From positions 9,486,001 through 9,550,000 of the forward strand of contig OZ316895.1 of NCBI GenBank assembly GCA_973895155.1: a stretch of 64,000 bases of DNA, in the 5' to 3' direction. The stretch is from Marsupella aquatica (taxonomy: Eukaryota; Marchantiophyta). A model generated the notes under the pieces. It searched no databases, was not told the origin of the DNA, and saw only the letters and a list, made by a program, of their open reading frames with translations. The position numbers and the translations under genes were made by a program. Positions 34,711 through 47,960 of this stretch are shown piece after piece. Numbering within the stretch: the first letter of the stretch is position 1; every line of letters starts with the position of its first letter.

Positions 34711-37640
34711 ATTTATTTATATCTGAAATTATTTCAAAAAAATTAGAATTATATATATATGAGTAAATTTAATTAAAATTTGATTAATTTTTTCATTGTG
34801 GCAGGTATGGGAAGGTTAAAGGGGAGCTTGGGCAGGAATTTATTTTTAGAAGGGGTGTATGGATAGATCTGACAATGTGGAAAAAATTATGTTTTGATGA
34901 ACATTCAAGATTTATTGTCACTTTTTTTAAGTTTGTAAAGGGATAGGATCACGATTATAGTGGTACATGGTAAAGGGAGATTTACCACCTCCCTATTTTC
35001 TTTGTACTATTAGATTTTTTTTTTCTTGGAAACATTGCTCTCCATTTACATTCACAAAGGAAATCATTCTTTCATGTTTTTCATTTTTGGGATATTGCAA
35101 ATTTGAATGACTACTATAAAAAAGTAACATTTTATTATAGCTTTTGATATTCTCCTTGTCATCTAACTTATTGTGTTTAATTAACTTATTTTAATTAAAT
35201 TACTATCATTATTATATTATGTAAATTTGTAATACTTGTAATAATACAAAGTATCATATATATTATGTACTTTTGTATTTCTTGTGTATGGATAAGGAAC
35301 CCTCCCTGATAGTCATGCTTGTGCATTCGTTCCCTTGTTTTGTGTGCCCCATTGGCTCTGCATTGGCTCCCTCCTTTTGTGTGTCCCATTTGATTCCCCT
35401 CTTGTTTTGGAATGCACTTATTACTTTTTTGGTGCACCCTAAATTTAATATAGCCTTTGTTCCTTCTCTTTGACATGATTAATGTTTTTTGACACTGCAA
35501 ATTTGAAATTTAAATGACAAACACTTCATAAAAAGACTAAATCTTGTATTATAGTCTTTAATTTGACTTGGGATGTACATGGGGACTGGGGAGTCTTTTT
35601 AGTATTTTTGTTTTGGTTCTTTGGGGGGTGAGGGTGCATTAATGCCACCTGTTGTGGGGGAATTGGGAAATATTGCTTTTGGGTGGGGTGGGATGGGAGA
35701 TATTTAGATTTCCTTCATTTTGGGAAAGGGATTGGGGAAAGGAGAATATAAATGGATTTATGGGGCGTGATGGGGGATTTGTTTTCTTGCGAAGATGAAG
35801 ATGGGGAGGTCAGCAAATAAGGCTCAAAGCTTGACCAAGAGGGACACATAGACAAGATAAGACAAATTAAAGCAATTTAGTGATTGAGCATAAGTTTTAC
35901 ACAACTAATTAAGTAACTACATTCAGTATGTGTTACCAAGCCCTTTGTCATGGACCTATGGATGTACCTAACTGTCATACACCTATGCAAAACTATATCT
36001 AATTTATCTGAAATGCCTCTAGCCCATAAATTTACCAAGATCTATAGGATCTCCTGGCCCATGCTTGCATCACAATACAATTCACTGATAAAGACCTTCA
36101 ATTACATAAAGAACTCTGGCATCAATTACTGGCACTATGTATGGAAACACCTCGTTAAAAGCTGCAACCCTAACCTCTAGGGGACTAGCTGGTAGAGCAA
36201 CATGATATGATAGAACTGTACACAGCAACATCATAACTCTTTACGACTTGCTCCACAAAATGAATTTTATTCTATTTTGTAGAAAAAGCATACTTTAGGA
36301 TGCAAACTATTGTTACGGACCCCACTAGAGGTCCCTTCCAAAATTCCTGGCACCACAGCGTGCCACGTCATCAACAACCGCAACAAACAAGACTCGTCAG
36401 TTTTGTGAATCAAACTTATAGTTTTCATTCGTGTTTGTGTCAATTTGGGTATAAATTTTGGAAGCCATGCCGTAAAAAGAAAAATAAAAACATTGGAAAT
36501 ACAAAAAACAAGACGGTTAAAACTGTCACTATGTAACCGTTTTAGTTACATTTCCAATTTTAAAATTTAAATTCAAAGATTTATAAAAAATATTTTTCAT
36601 ATAATAAATAATGACTAATAACTAACTTATAACTTCCTTGTTAAATCGCAACTCCCGGTATGTAAGGACCTCTCGTATTGTACGGCCATTAATGCTGGGA
36701 AGAGCACATAGAAACCCAGGATCGGGGAGGAGGAATGGTTGGAATCCTGAAAGTTCATCGAATTTTATACTCAAAACTATTTACTCATTCTCAAAACAAA
36801 AAATACCTAGTTGTAGATCTCATTGAGATCTTTCGTTTGCACCCTAGATCGCCTTCTAACATGGATGAATAAGATTTCTAGAGGCATTACAAAATGGACG
36901 GTAAAGATCATAAAATCAACAAAATCGACGGCTAGGAAGGCTTGGATTTGTTTAATTTTTCATTTGAAAAATATTAACCCATTTGCAAAACGGACAAAAC
37001 CCATCCATAGATCTATTTGAGATCTTTCTTTTGAGCCATAGATTGGCCATTATGATGGACGGACGAGATTTCTGGAGATAAGAAATGAAGACAGCTCAGA
37101 TCGACTCTTCCCCCTGATTTTATTAGCCAAGGGGTCCACGAACTAATTTTATATAAAAAACAGACTTTAGTATGCAAAATATATTTTTTATATAGAAAGC
37201 ATACTTTAGGATGCAAAGAAAAGTATCTGTTTGTCACCTCATACATACATGTATATAGTAGTAAAATAGGGTATTCTTTTATATTGAAAACAACTTTCGC
37301 ATTGAACAGACTTTTAAACCACAACTTCCCCTATATAAGGGGAAGTGTCCAAGATTTCCCTTTTTTTCCATTTTAATCACTATTCTCCTCTAGCATGCCA
37401 GTTTGCTCCACAATTTCAAGAAAAGTCTTTTTTTAATGGTAACTAAAGGTAACCGGTAGCTTTTGAAGGGCAATTGTGGTTTAAAGTGAGAATGTTGTCA
37501 CAAAAGAACATTTTGCAACACACAAACATAAGGCAACTTTACCTGAGCGTCAAACCCAACAAAACTTCTAGTACTTAGACTAAATATGAGTAAATTTTTA
37601 AAGATGATATTATCGTAGGAGAGGGTACTACATTAAAAAT
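34711..37640. other. AT-rich intergenic with dispersed repeats
   Basis: AGATCTCATTGAGATCTTTC (36815) and AGATCTATTTGAGATCTTTC (37008), and CATACTTTAGGATGCAAA (36289 and 37201), are repeated motifs of unknown elements. No gene is recognised. Confidence 0.45.
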
Positions 37641-37659
37641 GACAAATAACACAGTGCAA

Positions 37660-37870
37660 CATAATTCAGGGAGACTGGGTCATTAATGATTTCTGGACCT
37701 TGTGCTGCCTGTCCACGTCGGCCTCCTACCAATAGAACCTGAAAATAGCCAATTTTTCTAAGTGTCCCTAGAGTTGTCTGAATCCACTGGACTTTGTGCT
37801 GCCCATCCACTTCCGCATAGAAGCTGAAAATTGCCAATTTTTCTAAGTGTCATTAAAGTTATCTGAACCC
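37660..37870 (-). repeat. Tandem duplication, two units of about 96 bp
   Basis: GGACCTTGTGCTGCCTGTCC (37696) and GGACTTTGTGCTGCCCATCC (37789) start two diverged units that both contain GCCAATTTTTCTAAGTGTC. Non-coding. Confidence 0.65.
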
Positions 37871-38410
37871 CACTTTTGGGTGGGGTTTGTGTAAAAGAAG
37901 TTTTGCATGCAAGAGTGTTCAAGCCTGGGACCTCCATCTCCCCACTCACCCATTTTTGGTATTTACATATATATTTTTGCACAAGATTTGGGTGGACAGC
38001 AGGTAGGGAGAGTCATAAATGACCATTTTGAGACCCATCTGCCTGCAACATATTGGATGCCATATTTGACTTTGTGCCAGGCACTCCAATTTTCAATAAT
38101 TATTTAAGTGTTCGCGAACCGATATGCCTCCGGTACATAGTAGTACTGCAGTCTAAAATCTGCATAAAAGAATCTGTTAACGAATCATTAAATCAAAGAA
38201 AGAAACCTATGTGTAGAAAATGGGAGAGGATGATGACCCTGACCCACCACCAGCATGTCCTTTTGGATCAGACGACAACGGAAGAGGCTTCGGCATCGTG
38301 TGATCTATCCAGTTCAGATTACTGGCTCATGCGATCTCTTTGTACAGCTTCAGCATCATCTGCAATCCCACATACACTCAATTGCCAAGGAGCTCGTTCA
38401 ACTATCTCAT

Positions 38411-38420
38411 CAAATATAAC
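38411..38420 (+). promoter_or_regulatory. Possible TATA box of LHCB copy 1
   Basis: CAAATATAAC lies 108 bp before the ATG at 38528, a usual distance for a short 5' UTR. The surrounding promoter does not resemble that of copies 2 and 3. Confidence 0.4.
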
Positions 38421-38527
38421 TGCGTTCTCTTCATCCGACATTCCGACATTCTCCACAGAACACATTCGCAATCGCCGTCTACGTTCCTGACCACTCCCAA
38501 GTGTAGTTCATTTCCTCGTGCTTCACC

Positions 38528-39492
38528 ATGGCCGCTGCTACCGCATGCGCTTCCACCAGCTTGGCTGGACAGGCCTTGGGCCTCTCCAGCAATGCTCTGG
38601 CCGCCAAGGTCAATGTGGGCGAGGCCCGCGTGACGATGAAGAAGTCCGTCAAGTCTGCATCCAGCAGCATCTGGTAAGATTTGCTCTGTCACATTGATCT
38701 CGTGTGTTTCGTTGGAATTTTGACTCGTGGATGCAGTTGATGTTTGGGCAAATGCTCCGGCAAACAATGCAGCTCCGTGCACCTCAGATTTTGTTTGTTT
38801 AATTGTTCCGTACTCACTTGCTTTCTTCATGTGGGCGCAGGTATGGTGAGGACCGACCCAAGTTCTTGGGCCCTTTCTCCGGTGCTACTCCCTCGTACCT
38901 GTCCGGTGAGTACCCAGGAGACTACGGCTGGGACACCGCTGGACTCTCATCCGACCCAGAGACCTTCGCCAAGAACCGTGAGTTGGAGGTGATCCACGCG
39001 AGGTGGGCTATGTTGGGAGCTCTCGGATGCGTTACCCCCGAGCTGCTGTCGAAGAACGGTGTGAAATTCGGAGAGGCTGTGTGGTTCAAGGCCGGATCCC
39101 AGATCTTCAGCGAGGGAGGACTCGATTATTTGGGCAGCTCTAGCTTGATCCACGCTCAGAGCATCCTTGCCATCTGGGCCTGCCAGGTTATCCTCATGGG
39201 AGCCATTGAGGGATACAGAGTAGGAGGAGGACCCCTCGGTGAGGTTGAGGACCCCATCTATCCCGGAGGAGCATTCGACCCCTTGAACTTGGCTGAGGAC
39301 CCAGATACCTTCGCTGAGTTGAAGGTGAAGGAGCTCAAGAATGGAAGACTCGCAATGTTCTCCATGTTCGGATTCTTCGTTCAGGCCATCGTCACCGGAA
39401 AGGGACCCATCGAGAACTTGTCTGACCACTTGGCTGACCCCGTCGTCAACAATGCCTGGGCATACGCCACCAGCTTCACCCCAGGGTCCTAG
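38528..39492 (+). CDS. LHCB: PSII light-harvesting chlorophyll a/b-binding protein, copy 1
   Basis: The product is a chloroplast thylakoid antenna protein that binds chlorophyll a/b and xanthophylls and feeds photosystem II. Exon 1 is 38528-38673 and exon 2 is 38841-39492, joined by a GT-AG intron that splits the Trp49 codon; 265 residues. Residues 1 to about 36 form a transit peptide. W49-Y50...R54 is the trimerisation motif (WYGEDR). Helix B has E98/H101/R103, helix C E172 in GAIEGYR, and helix A ELKNGRL (213-219), the chlorophyll ligands and salt-bridge residues of LHCII. The N-terminal segment reads VTMKKSVKS, with Ser where seed-plant Lhcb1 has the phosphorylated Thr. The gene ends in TAG. 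Overall it is closest to Lhcb1/Lhcb2 type; the subtype is not decided. Confidence 0.97.
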
Positions 39493-41720
39493 ATTCTTCC
39501 AACTACTTGGCACTCTCGTAGGACGCCGACACTGGGGATGGCAGAAAACTTAGGAATCTGTTCAGCAAGATCATGGAGGAGCTGAAGTTGGACACTGTAA
39601 CAGTCGAGACATGTACATTCATTTGAGTAGACCTGTAGCTTAGTTCGGTGTATTTCCGATAGCGATAGAATCTGTGTATGAAAGATCCTCGTCATTCCAA
39701 GTGACAAATTCGAAGTCTCTCTTAGATAAGTGGCCACTCGCGAGCTTGCAGTTTGGACCTGCTCAACAAACACGTTCGTCGAACTGTCTGTGCAATATGC
39801 GCATGTTCTCATTTTGATCTCTATCCGAGAAGTGTTGAATGTTATTGAGACATCAGCTGCTGCTCCGCCTCTATGTGATGAAAACGTCTTGATGAATCAA
39901 ATCTTGATAAGTCAACTTCGATTTATCGTTGAAGCGGGCGTTGAAGATGAAATTAGAATCGATCGATAAGTGAAACTGCACTGCAAACCGCACTCTCGGA
40001 GAGTGTAAGCAGTGGACAGAACAACTTAAGGGAAGTAAAGCTGCTCCCGGTCGGTGAAATGCGCGCTTCTTTTCAGCTTGACAATACAACGAAGCGAATT
40101 AATCACTGTCCTACAAACCTAATATACTGATAATAAACATCATAGCAATTGCCCAAACCACGTGAGAAACGAGAAATTTACACACATGCTATTCCCTAGT
40201 ATGTGTTCCGACGTACATTTCGAGAAATGGTTACGTGGCTTAAATCATGTTAGTTTTCCCTCACCAACGATGAAATGAAAAGTCGGTTATATGTGCCACT
40301 AGCCCCGACTACCCCATCATAAAAAGCACACTCTCTATTTACATTCTTTTCTAAACAATACAAATATATTCATTCACTATTCATATTCTTTGGCTAGACT
40401 ATAAAAGTGTCACATAACATATCATCATATCATACTCCTTTCTATGCACATCACATTTTCTATACACATATGTTATGGTGGAGCCATAGAGCCTATTTTT
40501 TGAATTTAAATGAAATCATGACAAAACTGGTGCACTATTGTCATTTGACATACATCATAATCCTGAGTTTTCCTATACTCATGGTGGGCCATGGAGTTAT
40601 GGTCTAGAGGTTTCACTCTAGAAACCTAGGCCCCTATCTAGCTTGAAGTTGGACCTAGGCCCCAATCTAGCTTGTAGTTGATGCTTTATAAAACCTAGGC
40701 CCCAATCTAGCTTGTAATTGAAGCTTTATAAGTAAGATGGAAAGATCTTAGAAATTTATGGGGATTACTATTTGAAGTGATGTTGCTGTGAAGAAGTTCC
40801 TGGGAAGAACTAGCGAACGGATTGGGCTATTCTTTGGCCTTGTTGCCTCTAACAGAATAATTTTCACACTAAAGGTATGAGATTTTGTTAATGGTGCAAC
40901 AAGTCATGGATAAAGTTTGTATTTTTGTTCGCTTCATTTTCTGTTTGCAATTGCTTTTTAACACGGGCATTGGAGTTTGGGTTGATGATGATTGTGAGTC
41001 TTAAAAAATAATTTATGGTATTTCACCTGCAATGCAACTAGAGAAGAGGAGACATGAAAAAACACAAACCCTAATAGTTGATATTAACACAATGAAAATT
41101 CATTAATTAATCTAGAATGGATTTACCCCTCGTATTCCATGATGAACAACTCAACCAATATGGCTAAAACTCAATGGAAGTGTAGTTTACCTACTCCTCT
41201 AGCACATACTAAAATGTATTTGAATTTATAAACATAGAGTTATTACAATTGAACTCAAATTTTGGGATTGAACATTTTGGTTTTCAAAGACCAACCTTCT
41301 GGTCAGGCGAGCATCATTTTTATAAACAAGGCACACACATAGATTAATTGTAGAGCAGAACAGAAATTTTTGAGCAATTCAATGACACCTAAGGACAATC
41401 TAGAGTCTCTGGCTCTTCGTTACATGCGTAGGTGAGCCCTACGATCCTCGGATGTGCTGTGTGAATATTCATCCCAAAGATTCGCCAACAGTGAATGAAA
41501 TATACAATAATTATTGATGTGCTCTTTGCGAGGCTTCATGTTCAATCTTCTCTAATTACCAGTGGTAGAAGGATAGTATTACCCTGTATTAAACTACCTC
41601 CTCTCCCACATGAAAAGTTTCCTCACCATTTGTGCATCCATTTCTAGCCAAGCAATGAAATATAGGAAGATTTTTGCAAAATTTCACCAAAATATAAACT
41701 ATGTTTGAAGTCCATTTCTT
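39493..41720. other. Intergenic, 3' flank of LHCB copy 1
   Basis: No gene is recognised. A short duplication CCTAGGCCCCAATCTAGCTTG occurs at about 40626-40720 in two to three copies. Confidence 0.45.
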
Positions 41721-41894
41721 TTGGAGATATATTTGATGGACCCACAAATTGAAAAGTGTTGCTTGATGGACTCCATGAGATCCTGTGAAATTTTAGGTAC
41801 ATTGATATAAGGTCCATCAATGGCCTGAATCATTCATAGGGTCCATCAAGTGACATTGTTCATTTTGGAGGTCCATCAAGTGTATCTCTCCCAA
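41721..41894. mobile_element. MITE-like element with inverted termini
   Basis: TTGGAGATATATTTGATGGA at the left is the inverted complement, with few changes, of the right end TCCATCAAGTGTATCTCTCC. The element is about 174 bp and non-coding. A second family member is at 54438-55008. Confidence 0.65.
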
Positions 41895-42880
41895 TTTTTT
41901 ACTAGTCAAATAACTAATCCAGATATACATTTTGAACCATAGATTGCCCCTATGAGGAACACAGACAAGATCACAATTAATCCATGGACCCCCTTGTTTC
42001 TTTGGATAATTTGGGTTTTTTAAATTAATCAGCTTAGTTGGAGTTAGTATTCTGAACTACTGTAGCGCCTCAAACTCAACTTTTGAAATTTGTGCAACAG
42101 CGCTACTGTGATGAAATGTCACTTGAGCTACGTGGCTAAAGCACATGCCAATTGGCATCTTACTAGATGTTATAGTGGACGTACAAATTGGGTATTTGTT
42201 AGTATTTCTAGGTACTACCAGCGGCAGGTAGTGTTTTGGGGGGCCATTTGGGGGCCCTTCACGGTAATTCCTGTCCATAGGCAAGGGAGTCGTTGGTATC
42301 CTCCTTACCATTAGTAGTTTACTTGTTTAAATGTACTTACTTAACTACCCTTTCATATTAAACACCCTAAATTTAATGTGAAAATACATTTTTACATGAA
42401 TTATTTAAATTTACAAAAAATGAAAAGCTAAGTAAAACGGTTAGTGATAAAAAATCACGTCTTTCTTTGTATTTTGGTTATTCTTACACTTAAGATTTAC
42501 TGCATGGAGACCCAAAGTTACACAAAAATTGTCACAAACACGATTTGAGCAGTTATTTATCTTCACAAAACCGTCATGATGTCATGTTTGTCGCCTACCT
42601 TGCTGATATGACATGCTCTGGTGCTGGGAATTTTGCAAGGGATCCCTAATGGGGGTCAGTAAAGAGTGCCATAAATTCATGAAATTAACCCAAAATTGTC
42701 TGAAAACACTCCACATAAATGTTAAAATTATAGAGTATATGCAATGAGAGTGATAGGTAACCCCCAGTGCTTCTAAATTTCTTGGAACTCCTCATCAATA
42801 AACTCTTGCCAGATTTAGTGAATTTGTTTTTACTTTAACTCGCCAGTCTGTAGAGTCACAATTTCATTTTTATTTTTTTG
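41895..42880. other. Intergenic, nothing recognised
   Basis: Short open frames without domains. AT-rich. Confidence 0.4.
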
Positions 42881-43261
42881 AAAAAAGGGGGGCACAGGGG
42901 CTGTCAATAACATGCAAGGGGGCGAAGGCCACCCAAGAACAAAACAAACGGGGCCCAACCCCCGGCAGACTAACACACCGCCTGCCACCCACTAATCAGG
43001 CCAATTAGTCCTACCAATCCACCACTCAGGAGTCACAGCAAGCTCCTTATAATTCATCACCCTTCCTTGTCTCTCTTTCTTACTATTCAAATACTTTCTA
43101 GTCTTCTCAAAAGAATTCGATTTGTTCTTGGTACTGCTAGTATTCCATTTCCTAGTTCTAGTCCCCTTACTATGCTGGCCACTAGTAATCCTATCCTCAG
43201 TGTCGTCCCTAACCTGTATGTCTTTCTCCTTGCTTTTGTGCCTCGGTCTTCCAAGGTTCAA
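42880..43261 (-). mobile_element. Possible LINE-like 3' remnant
   Basis: Read on the minus strand, a Lys/Arg/Ser-rich frame (43261-42992) ends shortly before GGCCTGATTAG, GTTTGTTTTGTTCTTGGGTG and a pyrimidine run followed by A-rich sequence. The same order of landmarks recurs at 47600-47960, so this is a dispersed element tail. No RT domain is left. Confidence 0.35.
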
Positions 43262-43689
43262 GAACCACTTGGAGCTGGGTGATAGCCTGTCGCAGCTGAT
43301 TCCTTTTCCTCTCTGTAGTCTGTAGAGTCACAATTTCATGCTATTCCTTAAGTCTAGAACTAAGCGTAGAAAATAAGTAAAGGAATATACAGATAGCAAG
43401 TATTCTTGTCACCTCCACCTTCGCACTAGATAACATTCTCCACCCCATCAAATTTGAGAAAACAATTACCCTGGTTAGGATGTATCTCACTACTGGATGT
43501 TCTGTCCCTTTATTGGGGTGCTCTGCCTTTGGGACCTTGTGTCCTGATTCGGTGGTTTTGTTTTTCCTGCAGTGTGATTTATACTGATGAAATCATTTAT
43601 GGCGGAAACAAACTGACTCAACGAGAATCATTGGACAAGAGTTATGATTGACATTTTTTTTTAAGTGGCTAAAATTTGCCGAATTACTC

Positions 43690-44549
43690 CTCATCAATAA
43701 ACTGTTGCCAGTTTTGACGAATTTGCTTTACTCTAATTAGCGAGTCTCTCACCAAAGTGACAATTTCATGGTGCTCCTTAAATCTAGATCTTGTTCTGGA
43801 GCCGGAAGGATCTCCGTGGTCCCCAATCGCTGCCCGTTCTCCTCCACTATGATTCCTCCTGGCTCGCAGAGACGGGCTCCCCTCGTCCTCAAGATGAAAG
43901 CAGCCCCATTGTGCCCAGCACGGGAACAAGCTGATGCGGACCAGAGGCAGCCAATTACTTGTCAGAAAACGATCTGATATGGATAGCTTATCCTGGATTT
44001 CTGATGCCAGTGGCAACATTTTCTCCCTGGTGCTTTGTCTCGTAGTGATTTGTCGATGGCTCGTGCTTTAGTAAGTTCGGCGCACTTTAGTGAAGAATTC
44101 AACGACTATAGGCTTGGGATGGGAATCCAGTTGTCACCGGCATTTTCGCTTTAGAAGCGACTTCGTATGTTATCCACCTTTGTTACCAGCGCAGAATAGG
44201 GGAATGATGCTCATTCCTCCTGAAATCACCATCGAGTGATCTCAAGTGAACGACTGCGATTGTTGGATTCCCGCCCTACTTCGTGGCGGTGTAATCCGAG
44301 CTATCAGTTGTACTTACTCCTCGTTATTTGTAATTTCCCGTGTTATGTCGAAATCTCCCCAATCGTACAGCACAGAACCTCTTTCTGTGGTTAGCAGTTT
44401 CTCGAAAGTGTTGGAGGACCCGCCATTACTGAAGATTTCGCAATAAATAGCTCATTGCGAAGCAGTTGGAGCAGGCACGATTGTTTTCGATCAACTCGTC
44501 AGCACTCTTCAGTCAGCCATATCAGAAGATTTTTTCCTCTGTAGTAGCA
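43690..44549 (+). promoter_or_regulatory. Promoter region of LHCB copy 2, duplicated at copy 3
   Basis: Blocks such as ATCTCCGTGGTCCCCAATCG (43810 and 55109), GAACGACTGCGATTGTT (44248 and 55547) and AGTTGTACTTACTCCTCG occur in both promoters. A CTTATC (inverse of the GATAAG I-box) lies at about 43987 and 55340. The TATA-like AATAAATAG at 44442 corresponds to AATAAGTAG at 55694, each about 110 bp before the ATG and followed by CTCATTGCGAAGC. Light regulation is plausible for LHCB genes but is inferred. Confidence 0.6.
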
Positions 44550-45605
44550 ATGGCTGCAGTGACCGCATGTGCCTCAACCAGTTTGGCTGGACAGGCCCTT
44601 GGCCTGTCTAGCAATGCCCTCGCAGGGAAGGTGAATGTTGGCCAGGCCCGTGTGTCAATGAAGGCTAAGGCAACCGACAGCATCTGGTACACACCAAGTC
44701 TCTCCTCGCTTGAATTCTGTTGCTTTCGTTCCTTTCAGCATGGTCACGGGTGTAACGTCGAGCGGGGACAGAGTAGGATTTCTTAGAAGTCTGCAAGTTG
44801 GTCACATTCGCAAGGACGTTGCAGTACATCGTAAAGTGTTGTCACCATCGAGTAGTCGATGTCTGATGGGAGGAAAATCGAGCAGAGACCTTGAATTATG
44901 CAGGCCAGAAAATGCGTTTGAGTGATTAACGTTAATTATGGATTTCATTACAGGTACGGAGCTGATCGACCCAAGTACTTGGGCCCCTTCTCCGGTGCTA
45001 CTCCCTCCTACCTCTCTGGCGAGTACCCAGGAGACTACGGCTGGGACACCGCTGGACTCTCATCCGACCCAGAGACCTTCGCCAAGAACCGTGAATTGGA
45101 GGTGATCCACGCCAGGTGGGCTATGTTGGGAGCTCTCGGATGTGTTACACCCGAGCTGCTGTCGAAGAACGGTGTGAAATTCGGAGAGGCTGTGTGGTTC
45201 AAGGCCGGATCCCAAATCTTTAGCGAGGGAGGACTCGACTACTTGGGCAGCTCCAGCCTGATCCACGCTCAGAGCATCCTTGCTATCTGGGCCTGCCAGG
45301 TGATCCTCATGGGAGCCATTGAGGGATACAGAGTAGGAGGAGGACCCCTCGGTGAGGTTGAGGACCCCATCTACCCCGGAGGAGCATTCGACCCCTTGAA
45401 CTTGGCTGAGGACCCAGATACCTTCGCTGAGTTGAAGGTGAAGGAGCTCAAGAATGGAAGACTCGCCATGTTCTCCATGTTCGGATTCTTCGTTCAGGCC
45501 ATCGTCACCGGGAAGGGACCCATCGAGAACTTGTCTGACCACTTGGCCGACCCCGCCGTCAACAATGCCTGGGCATATGCCACCAGCTTCACCCCAGGAT
45601 CTTAG
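44550..45605 (+). CDS. LHCB: PSII light-harvesting chlorophyll a/b-binding protein, copy 2
   Basis: Exon 1 is 44550-44686 and exon 2 is 44954-45605, with the intron splitting the Trp46 codon at the same place as in the other copies; 262 residues. The mature part keeps the trimerisation motif WYGADR and the three pigment-binding helices ([22 protein letters not shown]). The N-terminal segment is shorter and reads [10 protein letters not shown], so the Lys-Lys-Ser-Val stretch of copy 1 is absent. Exon 2 is nearly identical to that of copy 1 even at silent sites, while exon 1 and the intron are clearly diverged. Ends in TAG; a polyadenylation signal follows at 45723. Confidence 0.97.
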
Positions 45606-45722
45606 ATGTGAAGTAGGATACTGTCTCTCTTCTGGATTAGTCGATCTCCCGTTGCTGGGAATTAGTTTCAGTGCACAGAGCACTGGTCGGACTGCTTCCC
45701 GGCTCTTGTATATTATCATTGG

Positions 45723-45728
45723 AATAAA
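45723..45728 (+). terminator. Polyadenylation signal of LHCB copy 2
   Basis: AATAAA about 118 bp after the stop, preceded by TTGTATATTATCATTGG. The same block (TTGTATATTATCATTGAAATAAA) occurs after copy 3. Confidence 0.7.
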
Positions 45729-45769
45729 CAAAATTCAATCACATGTCGGGTGGCTTTCATGTCTTTGAA

Positions 45770-47590
45770 GGTGAATGTTGTTCTTGGTCTGTCGAGAGTG
45801 GATTGCCGCTAAATAGTTCATTTGTTTTATTTTAACTACAGCAATGATGACTACGCTTTTTTAGTTAAACACATTATCCGGCCTCAAAACGATTGAATCC
45901 ATCGATAAAATAGCACTTGAGTGACGTAAAGATGACTGAGCTACAACTGCACCATTTTCCCGTCACGTTCAGAAATAGTAGGATATACAGTTGACAAGCA
46001 TCGACTTGACAGAGCACGGAAACTCCACTTCAGTCGAGCTGCATCGAAGTCAACTTCTACACCATATCAAGCATGACTTGAACACTGAGTTCTATTGGTG
46101 AAGTTTCTGCGAGATAGTATAGTGCTTTGGAGAATTTCTCTGATCCAGCGTGTAATTCTGCAACACCAGCATCTCCCTTTGGCTCCGTCTGTGTTCTTCA
46201 TCAATCGCAGCAAGTTCTTCTTGAACTTGGCATTATTGAAAGATAAAAAGCACCACGGCAAAAAGTGGGCAACCCGGGAAAAAGCGAGTCGTAGCACTGC
46301 ATTTGCAAACGAGAACGAAGGTCCCATGCTGCTCTCACCTTTCTTCTGATCAGAAACTTCCACTTCCTTCCACTCTGCAGAACGGATGTTTGACTGAATT
46401 CTCAATTGGTTTAGTACCTCCGATTGAAACTCCTGGGTCATGCACGAAAGCAAAAAGGCACGGGATGGCAAAACACACGAGAAATCATCAACGACCTGTC
46501 ATCATTAGTCCTGGCAGTGTGCTACTGTAGTTAGAAGATTGGGGGACTCCCACCCCCCTTTCCCACGAAAAAAAAGAGTGCATCTTTAGTGTAAACACTG
46601 ACTTTTCAGTGTGTATGTAATTTATAATTAAAAAACTGAAACAGGAGAATACTATTTTGAGATTAAGAAAGATCCAAATAGACGCAAAAGCCTACCAAAA
46701 TCCAGATGAACTTATTTTGCACTTTTGTACAGTCAGGTGTCTTCCAAAAGGACGGTGACAGTACACATTGCAATCATAGAGGATGTGTTTTCTTGCAATG
46801 CCTTGCGGAACTGCCTCAGAAGCACTCCCACAGCCGAGGGGAAGACATGGCAAACTGTCTTTGCTGTGCTCATACAGAAGGAGTTGGGCTAAGTTCCTAC
46901 CAAAGTGCACTGCAATAACTATAATGTTCACACACAATAATTAGTGTTATGCAAGAATTAGAGTTAGTACAAAAGGTGTTAGTACACTATTTTTTGGTAA
47001 AAGTGATTTTGAAATTAACACTCATTTTGCCGGCTTTTCAGGATTGTTCAAAATAAAATTTTCTTTGTATACTTCCATTCTTGAGACCACATTAACACTA
47101 ATTCTTGTGCATGTATATAATGTTAGCATAAAATTAGTGTGACTAACACTAATTTGCAAGTAGACCCTGAAAATTGGCACTTTCAAATTAGTGTTAGGCA
47201 CACTATTTAGGATGAACAGTAAAAGCAGTGAGTTTTGCATGAGTCACAACTTTACTAGTATGATAACACCCTGTCGAGAGTGTTTTTTGGCTTATAATCG
47301 ATGACGGTGATTCTAAGTTGGGACACCCCATGTGACTGGCTGTGACAACATTAAACCACCAGGTCATTTTCAAAACATTAATTCATGATAGCAAAAGGCT
47401 TAGCTTTGTATCTTACCAAGAGCCAGCCTGGCTTGTGTGCTATGCAATGCGCATAAAACATTCCTTGATGATTTGTCGTATAACTCATGCAAAAAATACA
47501 AAGAGAGAACGTTGGAAGTGATTTGAGAGACAGGTCGTGGGACCCAAGGGAATCTTTTTCAAACCTGGGGCCCTGAGGTGGTTTTTATAA
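45770..47590. other. Intergenic, nothing recognised
   Basis: Open frames here (for example 46067-46471, minus) show no domain. ATTAGTGTTA-type short repeats appear at 46940-47230. Confidence 0.4.
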
Positions 47591-47599
47591 TTATTTTTC

Positions 47600-47960
47600 A
47601 ACCCAAAAGAACCCCAAAAGGGGGGGGGGGGAGGCACAGGCCCAAAACAACTAGCAGGGGATAAAAACCACCCAAGCCCACAGGAACAAGGTTAGGGCGC
47701 CCAAACAGACATCATCAACCACCCTCCCACCTCCCGCCCAAGAGGAAACCATGGGGAAAAGCCTAATCAGGCCATGAGAAGTTTCATTGGAGGGTGGCAT
47801 CAACCAGAACCCAGAATGGGAGGTCTCTATTCATCCAAACCAGATAAGTACAGATCCTATTCCTCCATGGATTGGGAGCAGTACTAGCACTATTGGTCCT
47901 AGGACCATCTAGGGAGATGTCCCCCCAAAGGTCGCCCCACTATGTGATAAACACCTGGTG
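47600..47960 (-). mobile_element. Possible LINE-like 3' remnant, second copy
   Basis: On the minus strand GGCCTGATTAGGC, GTTCCTGTGGGCTTGGGTG, TTGGGCCTGTGCCTCCCCC and an A/T-rich end follow in the same order as in 42880-43261. No protein domain is visible. Confidence 0.35.

Noticed and set aside
38947-39513. Long minus-strand frames opposite LHCB exon 2 (also 45060-45731 and 56375-57046)
   Set aside because: They are mirror frames of highly biased codons in the LHCB exons, seen identically in all three copies, with no domain of their own.
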